A DNA stretch of 6,449 bases from Marinagarivorans sp. UBA5870 (GTDB lineage: Bacteria > Pseudomonadota > Gammaproteobacteria > Pseudomonadales > Cellvibrionaceae), in assembly GCA_002432555.1 (NCBI GenBank), contig DJFO01000025.1:634-7082 (forward strand), read 5' to 3'. This document shows positions 1-5,350 of the stretch, one piece after another. How positions within the stretch are numbered: position 1 is the stretch's first letter; each line of letters starts with the position of its first letter. The notes under the pieces were generated by a model, which saw only the letters and a program-made list of their open reading frames with translations, was not told the DNA's origin and did no database searches. The translations under genes and the position numbers were made by a program.

Positions 1-808
1 CCCTTGGATGGGTTTCCAGTAGGAAATGCGGACCATCGAATATATGCGCCTCCATTCGCGGAAGCGCCTTCATCCACGAAAGCGTTTCGGCCAGATCAAA
101 GAAGATATCGTGCCGCCCCCACAATAACAGTGCCGGCGGCTGCCACTGGGCGAGATAATCGGCGATCTCACCAAAGCGGGCCACATGGTCGCGATAATCA
201 AGCACCAGTGCCCGCTGCACTTCCAGTCGACCCGGCAGCGACATAATTTGCCAATCATCTTGCCACAACCGACCGTCAATGGATTTGGCCATGTCGGCCG
301 GCAACCCACCAATATATTGATCGCGAACACCCTCAAAGGTGAGATGCGCGGTTGCCGATGCCCCATTCGCCGGTGCAGGATCCGCCCAGAACGCCCTGGT
401 AGCAGCCCATTGTGGTCCCATGCCGCTCTCGTGGGCATTGGCGTTCTGAATTATAAGGCTGCGTATTCTTTCGGGGGCGCGGGTAGCGAGGTAAAAGCCT
501 ACGGCGGCACCGTAGTCGTGGAGGTACAGGTGGAATGACTCTATGCCCATTTCACTGAGCAGGCCCTCGATGGCGTCCGCATAATGAGAAAAAGAGGTTT
601 GAGCTAAGGGTGGGGAATCGCCAAACCCTGGCAAGTCGGGCGCTATCACATAACAATCCCGCGCAAGCGGCTCAATCACATGCCGAAATGAAACCGACGA
701 GCTCGGAAAACCGTGGATAAGAAGAAGCGCTGGTTTTTTCCGGTCCCCCGCTACGCGGACGGCAATCTCACCGATGCGAATTTTGTCTGGCAAGAGTGTG
801 GAAGTCAT
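1..808 (-). CDS. alpha/beta hydrolase with Asp nucleophile, epoxide hydrolase/haloalkane dehalogenase-like (3' end outside window)
   Basis: 269 codons are visible from the ATG at 808-806; the C-terminus lies beyond base 1. The alpha/beta-hydrolase landmarks are in order: HGFPSS at residues 32-37 (oxyanion region), APDLPGFGDS at 56-65, the nucleophile elbow LHDYGAAVG at 96-104, a Trp-rich cap at about 130-200, the acid WGRHD with D234, and the base DGPHF with H261. The nucleophile is therefore Asp98, not Ser, as in haloalkane dehalogenases and epoxide hydrolases, which hydrolyse through an ester intermediate. HGFP is the epoxide-hydrolase form of the oxyanion motif. The Trp that usually follows the nucleophile, and binds halide in dehalogenases, is Tyr99 here. 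The substrate is unknown. No signal peptide is seen, so it is probably cytoplasmic. About 20-30 residues should be missing compared with the usual ~290-300. A GGGGA ribosome site lies just upstream. It starts 33 bases after the GH12 gene stop and may be cotranscribed with it. Confidence 0.9.
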   Translation of the reverse strand, partial: MTSTLLPDKIRIGEIAVRVAGDRKKPALLLIHGFPSSSVSFRHVIEPLARDCYVIAPDLPGFGDSPPLAQTSFSHYADAIEGLLSEMGIESFHLYLHDYGAAVGFYLATRAPERIRSLIIQNANAHESGMGPQWAATRAFWADPAPANGASATAHLTFEGVRDQYIGGLPADMAKSIDGRLWQDDWQIMSLPGRLEVQRALVLDYRDHVARFGEIADYLAQWQPPALLLWGRHDIFFDLAETLSWMKALPRMEAHIFDGPHFLLETHPR

Positions 809-841
809 TGAAAATCCCCATTGCCTCGGCGGCTCCAAGCA

Positions 842-1669
842 TTATTCTAGGGTAACATTAAACGATTTCACCCAAGTCAAACCAGCCCCGCTCATAACCT
901 CGTTGCCAAGCTCAATATCAGCAACATACAGATCAGTAGTAATTAGATTTTGTTCGGCGGCATACTTAAGCAGGTGCAATAGGTCTATTTGCGCACTCAT
1001 CAGCTGCTGCGTGGACCGGAAGGTGATATAGGCCCAACGGTTCTCATTTAGGCCGGATACATCTCGCCAATTTTTATCCACCCAAACTTCCCAGGTGCCG
1101 CCTCCGAATTGGATGTTGGTGACCCTTTTACCTGCTGGGTCGAAATGCCCCTTCGTAGAATAGGTCCAAACCATGACTTCCGCCGCTATAAACGACGGAT
1201 TAGGCTTATCCCGCTGCAGGGGCTCTTTGATAAGCCACATGGTTGTTGCCACATTGTGGGTGGCGTTGGTCATAATCTCAAGATCGTAAGACAACCGCAA
1301 AGTATTTAACTGAGAAATCTGCGCAGGAAACCTGGCGTCCGCGCTCGGCTCGGGCGCCCAGGGAGACGAACCGGCTTTTATCTGGGGGTAACCATAGACT
1401 GTCCGCTTTCCTGCCGGCCAACTCCAAGACCAGCCATATTGACGGGTGCCGTTGATCTCTCTTGTTTCGAGGCATTGGGTGCCTGTACCGCTTTGATCGG
1501 CGTGTTTATTCCAAACGTTGTTGTATAAAACCGCGTTTTCTATTGTTATCGACCGGTAATCGTCACACCCCAAAACCGTCGAAGGTGGTTTAACCCAGCC
1601 GGGTGCTTTGGATTGACCGCCGTTGCATGCCATCAGCGTCAGTAAAACAATGGTCAGTGATATTCTCAT
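842..1669 (-). CDS. glycoside hydrolase family 12 (endoglucanase/xyloglucanase type) lipoprotein
   Basis: 275 aa. GH12 enzymes cleave internal beta-1,4 bonds in cellulose, xyloglucan or mixed-linkage glucans with retention of configuration. The N-terminus MRISLTIVLLTLMAC is a lipoprotein signal with the modified Cys at 15 (lipobox LMAC, with an unusual Met at -2). Asn follows the Cys, so outer-membrane sorting is expected. The GH12 nucleophile motif AAEVMVW gives E164. The acid/base motif ELGNEVMSGAG gives E257, followed by the family's closing strand (LTWVKSFNV). WSWSWP at 80-85 and the YDLEIMTN region fit the substrate-cleft strands. C35 and C66 could form the N-terminal disulfide known in fungal GH12 enzymes. 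Mature length, about 260, is slightly above a bare GH12 domain. No carbohydrate-binding module or linker is present. AGGGA lies 7 bases before the ATG. The exact specificity cannot be read from sequence. Confidence 0.88.
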   Translation of the reverse strand: MRISLTIVLLTLMACNGGQSKAPGWVKPPSTVLGCDDYRSITIENAVLYNNVWNKHADQSGTGTQCLETREINGTRQYGWSWSWPAGKRTVYGYPQIKAGSSPWAPEPSADARFPAQISQLNTLRLSYDLEIMTNATHNVATTMWLIKEPLQRDKPNPSFIAAEVMVWTYSTKGHFDPAGKRVTNIQFGGGTWEVWVDKNWRDVSGLNENRWAYITFRSTQQLMSAQIDLLHLLKYAAEQNLITTDLYVADIELGNEVMSGAGLTWVKSFNVTLE

Positions 1670-1694
1670 CCCGATTTCCCTATTCTCGCAATTG

Positions 1695-1724
1695 AAAAAT
1701 AATCCCAGGCTGCCTCCGGCGGCC
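1695..1724 (-). terminator. weak hairpin plus T-run between the 1733-2323 and GH12 genes
   Basis: On the minus strand, the 63-base gap after the stop at 1733 holds a hairpin: GGC-C-GCC, loop GGA, GGC-A-GCC (1724-1708), which is six G-C pairs with one C/A mismatch. A short AT-rich stretch ending in TTTTT follows at 1699-1695. The T-run begins eight bases after the stem, so this is poor as an intrinsic terminator. It may attenuate transcription into the GH12 gene or separate two transcription units. It could also be chance in a GC-rich spacer. Confidence 0.2.
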
Positions 1725-1732
1725 TTATCTCG

Positions 1733-2323
1733 TCAAGACAGTTTATACAAAAGGTTCTGTTTGACTCCAGGCCATTCATGCCGCACAACGCTGTAGATCG
1801 CCGAATCACGAACTCGCCCATCGGGCATAATCATGTGGCTCCTGAGCACGCCTTCCTCTTTGGCGCCTAACCGTAGTATGGCCCGGCGGGAATTGCTGTT
1901 GAGATAGTCGGTAAGCAGCTCGACACGATTGAATTCCATGTGCTCAAAACAGTGCTGCAGCATAAGCAGCTTCGCTTCCGTGTTAATCCGGGTTTTTTGC
2001 CAAGACTTGCCTAGGAAAGTAAAACCAATTTCGACTCTTTTATTGGCAAGGCTAGCGCGCATAAATCTCGTGGAGCCTGCCACCTTCCCGCTCGCCTTGT
2101 CGATGGTCGCAAAAGTAAGACCGTCGCCGGCTTCAAACTCCGCTTTCGCGTGGGCATAAAAGGAGTCGATTTGGTCCGGGTGAGGGACGCGGGTGACAAA
2201 GAGCTTCCACAGCTCGCCGTCGCCTATAGCTTCGCACAGACCGGTCTTATGCTGGTCCGTGAGCGGCTCCAGTCGAACTTGCTTTCCTTCCAGCATCACT
2301 TCTTCGAATTTAATGATTGGCAT
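1733..2323 (-). CDS. GNAT family N-acetyltransferase, RimJ/RimL type
   Basis: 196 aa, full length for the Acetyltransf_3 (RimJ/RimL-like) group, which moves an acetyl group from acetyl-CoA to an amine on a protein N-terminus or a small molecule. The start region has the family's LEGKQVRLEPL (residues 11-21). The core strand is VEIGFTFLGKSWQKT (97-111), continuing into INTEAKLLMLQHCFE. The C-terminal block is NRVELLTDYLNSNSRRAI (132-149), then RLGAKEEGVLR and MPDGRVRDSAIYSV. In place of the textbook Q/R-x-x-G-x-G/A loop it has the T-x-x-NTEAK form usual in this subfamily. The substrate is unknown. The ATG at 2323 is only 3 bases after the stop of the upstream acetyltransferase, and its likely ribosome site (GAGGGTG) lies inside that gene's last codons, so translation is probably coupled. 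An internal ATG ten codons on (before LEGKQ) is a less likely start. Confidence 0.9.
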   Translation of the reverse strand: MPIIKFEEVMLEGKQVRLEPLTDQHKTGLCEAIGDGELWKLFVTRVPHPDQIDSFYAHAKAEFEAGDGLTFATIDKASGKVAGSTRFMRASLANKRVEIGFTFLGKSWQKTRINTEAKLLMLQHCFEHMEFNRVELLTDYLNSNSRRAILRLGAKEEGVLRSHMIMPDGRVRDSAIYSVVRHEWPGVKQNLLYKLS

Positions 2324-2326
2324 AGA

Positions 2327-2809
2327 TCATTCACCCTCACTTGCAATAGCCACTTGGGGCTTTTCATTCAACTCCCACTCCCAAACCTCCCCATCCTCTG
2401 GATGAATCAGCGCCCCCTTAAATATAAATCCGAGCTTTTTTAACAGGCTGTTGGAAGCGTTCGGCGCGGGCAGCGTTTGGGCCGAGACCGTGACTTCGGG
2501 AGCCTCCTGCGTTGCGATCCTGATAAGCTCCCGCGCCGTCGCTGTCGCGCAACCCTGGCCTTCGAATTCTGGAACAGTGTAATAGGCGATTTCAACCCGA
2601 TTTTCAAACGGCGGCCCCTTAAAAGCCCCGCCGCCAACAGGCGTTCCATCAGCGACCGAAATATAACCAATCCAAGGCGGCCGAAAGCCAATGACCTTGT
2701 AGAAAGACGCCGTAGCACCGCAATTTTCCTTCATGAACTCTGACATGGCCGCTACCGGCGTAGCTGGTAAGCCGTCGCGATTGATAGGCACAAGCTCTAT
2801 TCTCTTCAT
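2327..2809 (-). CDS. GNAT family N-acetyltransferase, RimJ/RimL-like
   Basis: 160 aa. The acetyl-CoA-binding region is RVEIAYYTVPEFEGQG then CATATARELI (residues 71-95): beta-4, the pyrophosphate loop with G84/G86/A88, and the following helix. The second signature, NASNSLLKKLGF (117-128), is the usual N-x-x-S-x-x-L-x-K-L-GF helix. It ends in the HPEDGEVWEWEL strand typical of this subfamily, plus a short polar tail. The Q/R normally opening the pyrophosphate loop is Glu83. The substrate is unknown; relatives act on protein N-termini or small amines. An AAGG site lies about 8 bases before the ATG. The gene starts 59 bases after the stop of the small membrane protein and leads directly into the next acetyltransferase. 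No motif suggests an aminoglycoside-specific enzyme. Confidence 0.88.
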   Translation of the reverse strand: MKRIELVPINRDGLPATPVAAMSEFMKENCGATASFYKVIGFRPPWIGYISVADGTPVGGGAFKGPPFENRVEIAYYTVPEFEGQGCATATARELIRIATQEAPEVTVSAQTLPAPNASNSLLKKLGFIFKGALIHPEDGEVWEWELNEKPQVAIASEGE

Positions 2810-2868
2810 CTGAACGCCTTATTTATTATCCGAATCAATACTGACAAAGTGGATAAAGTGACCTGCCG

Positions 2869-3378
2869 CTAGCCGCCCTTTATCATTCGCCGCAGAAATG
2901 TCAGCACCTTGCGCCAGAGTGAAGCTTCCCATGCGACAAGCTTGGCGGCCCACTCCGGCATGCCGGTCTCTTTAGCCGCATCCAATATCTTCCCGACGGA
3001 ACCCGACGCCGAGAATGACGCCCGGTAGAGGGCCACCACCAACTTGATTTCGATCGCTAACAAAGCGGCCAACCCTAAATAGCGGAGAAGATTAAATACA
3101 TTGACAAGGTCGTGATGCTGATCCGGAACTATATGCCCGGCGGCCCAGATGCCGAGACAGCTCAGGGCGGCTGCTCTGAAAAAAGCGGCTTTTCCGCGTT
3201 TGGGATAACACCAAAGGTAGAGCACAGGCAGGACCACGGCTAAATCAAGCAGAATGGCGGCCTCCAGTAGCGCCGCATCCTGCCACTCCCCCGCAAAAGC
3301 GGCTATGAGGTCTCCCGCCACAAGGCAGAGCGCGGCCGGAACAAACCAATGCGCGCGCAGTGATGGTGTGATCTGCAT
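2869..3378 (-). CDS. small polytopic inner-membrane protein of unknown function
   Basis: 169 aa. Four hydrophobic helices can be seen at about residues 11-29, 36-58, 64-84 and 97-118. A soluble C-terminal tail (about 125-169) follows, which is amphipathic and basic at its end (WRKVLTFLRRMIKGG). The tail carries GMPEWAAKLVAWEASLWRK, a pattern I associate with conserved hypothetical membrane proteins of proteobacteria (from memory, not searched). Charged residues within or near the membrane include E39, D45 and E110. No catalytic motif is recognised and no function is proposed. The start is supported by GAGGGA about 7 bases before the ATG. It begins 43 bases after the stop of the upstream acetyltransferase gene and is followed by another acetyltransferase, so it is probably in the same transcript. 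Confidence 0.75.
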   Translation of the reverse strand: MQITPSLRAHWFVPAALCLVAGDLIAAFAGEWQDAALLEAAILLDLAVVLPVLYLWCYPKRGKAAFFRAAALSCLGIWAAGHIVPDQHHDLVNVFNLLRYLGLAALLAIEIKLVVALYRASFSASGSVGKILDAAKETGMPEWAAKLVAWEASLWRKVLTFLRRMIKGG

Positions 3379-3421
3379 TTATGATCCCTCTTCCAAAATG
3401 ATGGTGAATTTTCTCGTTAGG

Positions 3422-3880
3422 TTACCGCAAAGGCAGCGTCATAAAAATGCTGTACGGGTCTTCCAGGTAATTCCCAAACGGACCGCATTCCTGAAATCCG
3501 AACTTCTTATACAAATTACGCGCCGGTAGAAAATAAGCCACGGAACCGGTCTCTAAACTCAGCGAACGATAACCTCGTCGCCTGGCTTCATCCACGATAT
3601 AACGGAGCAGCGCGCTGGCGACTCCTCTCCCCAAGAACCCAGCTGAAGTGCGCATGGATTTTATTTCGCCGTCAACTGGAGTCAGTTCCTTCAGAGCCCC
3701 ACAACCTGCGAGCGCCCCACCGTCCCAAATGCTCCAGAAGGTGATCTCCGAATTTCGAAGACTATCGACATTCAGAGCGTGTACGCACTCCGGTGGAGAG
3801 GCTTCGTACATGCACTTTAAGTGTTCAGCCAGAAGTGCCTGTATCTCGGCTCCGTTAAGATCATCGACTCGTATTTCCAT
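3422..3880 (-). CDS. GNAT family N-acetyltransferase
   Basis: 152 aa from the ATG at 3880. It opens MEIRVDDLNGAEIQALLAEH, the usual start of this single-domain GNAT group. Conserved stretches follow: ASPPECVHAL (27-36), TFWSIWDGG (47-55), GCGALKEL (59-66), then acetyl-CoA motif A from GEIKSMRTSA to GFLGRGVASALL (71-92). Next come RGYRSLSLETG (102-112) and ARNLYKKFGFQECGPF (120-135). It transfers acetyl from acetyl-CoA to an unidentified amine. The reading frame stays open upstream to a possible ATG at 3982, which would add a 34-residue low-complexity extension. I choose 3880 because relatives begin at MEIR and because GGAG lies 9 bases before that ATG. A 19-base dyad sits just upstream and a mini-ORF with a strong ribosome site precedes it. 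Confidence 0.88.
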   Translation of the reverse strand: MEIRVDDLNGAEIQALLAEHLKCMYEASPPECVHALNVDSLRNSEITFWSIWDGGALAGCGALKELTPVDGEIKSMRTSAGFLGRGVASALLRYIVDEARRRGYRSLSLETGSVAYFLPARNLYKKFGFQECGPFGNYLEDPYSIFMTLPLR

Positions 3881-3896
3881 TGCAGTGATCTCCGTT

Positions 3897-3915
3897 TTTA
3901 CAAACAAAGTGTAAA
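3897..3915 (-). promoter_or_regulatory. perfect inverted repeat TTTACA-N7-TGTAAA, candidate operator
   Basis: Two perfect 6-base arms, TTTACA and TGTAAA, flank a 7-base centre, 16 bases upstream of the chosen ATG (3880) of the acetyltransferase. A symmetric site of this size at this position fits an operator for a dimeric repressor. No convincing sigma-70 promoter could be placed around it. A short AT-rich dyad may also arise by chance. Confidence 0.3.
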
Positions 3916-3987
3916 TCCGCGCATTTTTTCCGGCATCGTCGGGCAGTGTCATCTCCGCTCCACCTTCCCCTTTCCTAGACATCAATT

Positions 3988-4026
3988 TTACAGCGGTCGC
4001 TTAGCCACACTCATTAAGCCCTCCTT
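3988..4026 (-). promoter_or_regulatory. perfect Shine-Dalgarno AAGGAGG with an 8-codon mini-ORF (leader-like)
   Basis: The minus strand carries AAGGAGG at 4026-4020, the best ribosome site in the window, 5 bases before an ATG at 4014. That ATG opens an 8-residue reading frame, MSVAKRPL, ending in TAA at 3990-3988. Immediately after lie TTG (3985) and ATG (3982), which open the upstream extension of the acetyltransferase frame. The arrangement could be a leader peptide that couples or tunes translation of the acetyltransferase. It could also be the surviving start of a deleted gene. It sits in the 166-base gap between the 4047-4841 gene and the acetyltransferase. Confidence 0.3.
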
Positions 4027-4046
4027 GCACCGTTAGAACAGACAGC

Positions 4047-4841
4047 CTAGCCGCTAGGGCCGCCACCGGCAGACGACGCGATAAACTTTCTGTAATTTCT
4101 CCCGAGCAGGATAAGCACCTGCAAGAGCAGGGCTAATATAGCACCGAACCCCAATGCCTCGGCAAAACCAACCCGACCGGAAAACGTCGCCACCACATAA
4201 AAAAAAGCAAGCATGCTGAGAAGCCCCTGTTTCATGGATTTAAGCGATCTGATTGCATGGTGAGGCGAATGATTTCGATGAGAAAAAATTGCAATGACCG
4301 AACCCGCAACGGGAAAAGTGGCAAATATACCACTGTAGGTTGTACCAATTTTTTCTGCGAACATCGTTATGGACAGAATCAGCACCAATGCAAAAACCAT
4401 TCGACACATAATTTCAGCAAACGACGCAGGCGCGAGTAGCGGTTTGTTATGCAGATTTGGCGATAGATACAACTGAAGCAAAATTACCAGACATGCCAGA
4501 GCAGCCAGTTCATTCAACTCCAACGCAATATTTTCGACTACCCATGCAATGAAAAAGAACGTCGCATAAGAAAGCAAAAGAGCTGGCTTCCAATCCATTC
4601 GGGTGCAAAGCCAGGAATAGGAGAAGCAATAGAAAGACAATGCAACCACCCCGCCCACCGCGGAGCTGACCGCGGATTGAGCAAATTCATAGCCATTCTC
4701 CCGGTAGAGGAACCACAAAAGAGGTCCCGCGATCACCGGCAACCCGGAGAGTAAACCTGCCACCGAGGCACCCCAAAACCGACCACTGATGGCAATAAGC
4801 CCGACGAATATGGGTACGACGAATAACTTCAATAAAAGCAC
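4047..4841 (-). CDS. polytopic membrane protein with internal duplication, function unknown
   Basis: 264 aa from a GTG at 4841-4839. About nine hydrophobic helices are seen (roughly 5-19, 25-46, 56-77, 86-107, 111-126, 144-161, 167-187, 205-220, 226-247). Residues 5-77 and 147-219 align without gaps at an offset of 142: WGASVAGLLSGLPV against GTTYSGIFATFPV, with G24/G166, G29/G171, P35/P177, R47/R189 and G64/G206 matching. This suggests a two-repeat transporter-like fold; the substrate is unknown. The frame stays open upstream to 5126, but the 95 codons before 4841 overlap the dihydrofolate-reductase-like remnant in another frame and look non-coding (Arg/Gly-rich). I therefore place the start at the GTG just before LLLKLFVVP, matching how I remember relatives beginning. 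Its ribosome site is poor, so the start is uncertain. It ends in a Gly/Ser-rich tail. Confidence 0.75.
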   Translation of the reverse strand: MLLLKLFVVPIFVGLIAISGRFWGASVAGLLSGLPVIAGPLLWFLYRENGYEFAQSAVSSAVGGVVALSFYCFSYSWLCTRMDWKPALLLSYATFFFIAWVVENIALELNELAALACLVILLQLYLSPNLHNKPLLAPASFAEIMCRMVFALVLILSITMFAEKIGTTYSGIFATFPVAGSVIAIFSHRNHSPHHAIRSLKSMKQGLLSMLAFFYVVATFSGRVGFAEALGFGAILALLLQVLILLGRNYRKFIASSAGGGPSG

Positions 4842-4897
4842 GATCGATCTACCATAAAATTCCCAAGGGACCGATTTAGGGGGCGGCAGGCGCTTCC

Positions 4898-5086
4898 CTA
4901 CTTCCTCAGCACATACCGCATGACCACCGCCTCGGCCGCGAACTCCTTCCGACTTACCCACTTTAAGTCGACGGGCTGCGACAGCCCCGCGAATACAAAT
5001 GGCCCGTGGCCGGCCGGCCTGGGATGCACGACGAATTCGTATTCCTCGATCAACCCCAACTCCGTCAATGCCAGCGCGAGACTCAC
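4898..5086 (-). pseudogene. 3' remnant of a RibD-C/dihydrofolate-reductase-like gene
   Basis: About 62 codons with a clear C-terminal signature of the RibD_C/DHFR-like family: SLALALTELGLIEEYEF, then VVHPRPAGHGP, FAGLSQPVDLKWVSR, and a final EAVVMRYVLRK before TAG at 4900-4898. Full-length relatives are about 180-200 aa. The N-terminal two-thirds, including the NADPH-binding part, is absent. Recognisable similarity stops at the GTG (5086). The frame continues upstream to 5131 with sequence that does not look like the family, so the break lies near 5085-5095. There is no ribosome site before the GTG. It is therefore a dead fragment and an inactive enzyme by inference. It ends 56 bases before the chosen start of the membrane-protein gene. 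Confidence 0.72.
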
Positions 5087-5131
5087 CCGATCGCGGGATG
5101 ATAGCGTCCGAGATTCTATAGCGCAAAAGAC

Positions 5132-5281
5132 CTAAAGCACCACCTTCACATCAGGATTCGTTACGCGAATTTTGGGAACGATGATTGGGCTCTCTGGACC
5201 CTGGCTGAAGGCAGCCGTTTTTGTGATGCTCCCAGCACCTTTTACACGGATGCCGAAAATTTGATCAGCGCATCTGGCCTC
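5132..5281 (-). pseudogene. possible 3' remnant of an unidentified gene
   Basis: A minus-strand frame of 49 codons ends at TAG (5134-5132) and is closed upstream by a TGA at 5284-5282, with no in-frame ATG. It reads like a protein end: CADQIFGIRVKGAGSITK, then FSQGPESPIIVPK and IRVTNPDVKVVL. Codons favour purine at position 1 (34 of the last 45), which fits coding sequence. The exactly antisense plus-strand frame is also open, continuous with the 5351 gene, and has the weaker pattern (27 of 45). I do not recognise the family. It lies directly upstream of the dihydrofolate-reductase-like remnant, so both would be leftovers of truncated genes. It could instead be ordinary divergent intergenic DNA that is open by chance. 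Confidence 0.35.
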
Positions 5282-5350
5282 TCAACCGCTGGCCGTGATA
5301 AGTTGCCGTTTTTAGCGCCAGGTCCGCAGTTGTATCTCATCGGAGGTTGC

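Noticed and set aside
70..538. Open frames on both strands over the left-edge hydrolase
   Set aside because: The hydrolase frame covers all of 1-808 with every expected motif; the others are its shadows.
3881..3985. 34-residue N-terminal extension of the 3422-3880 acetyltransferase
   Set aside because: The extension is low-complexity, relatives begin at MEIR, and a ribosome site precedes the ATG at 3880.
4046..4058. CCTAGC-C-GCTAGG palindrome over the stop of the membrane-protein gene
   Set aside because: The centre is a single base, so it cannot form a hairpin terminator, and no T-run follows. Probably chance.
1..4841. Integron gene-cassette array with attC sites
   Set aside because: CTAACG-type heptamers occur at about 3415-3420 and 4032-4037, but neither has a matching GTTRRRY partner. 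Most gaps (3, 33 and 43 bases) are too short for an attC. No integrase is visible.
5221..5248. TTGTGA and TACACG as a promoter for the 5351 gene
   Set aside because: Only 4 of 6 and 3 of 6 consensus matches, 103 bases or more from the start codon; too weak to call.
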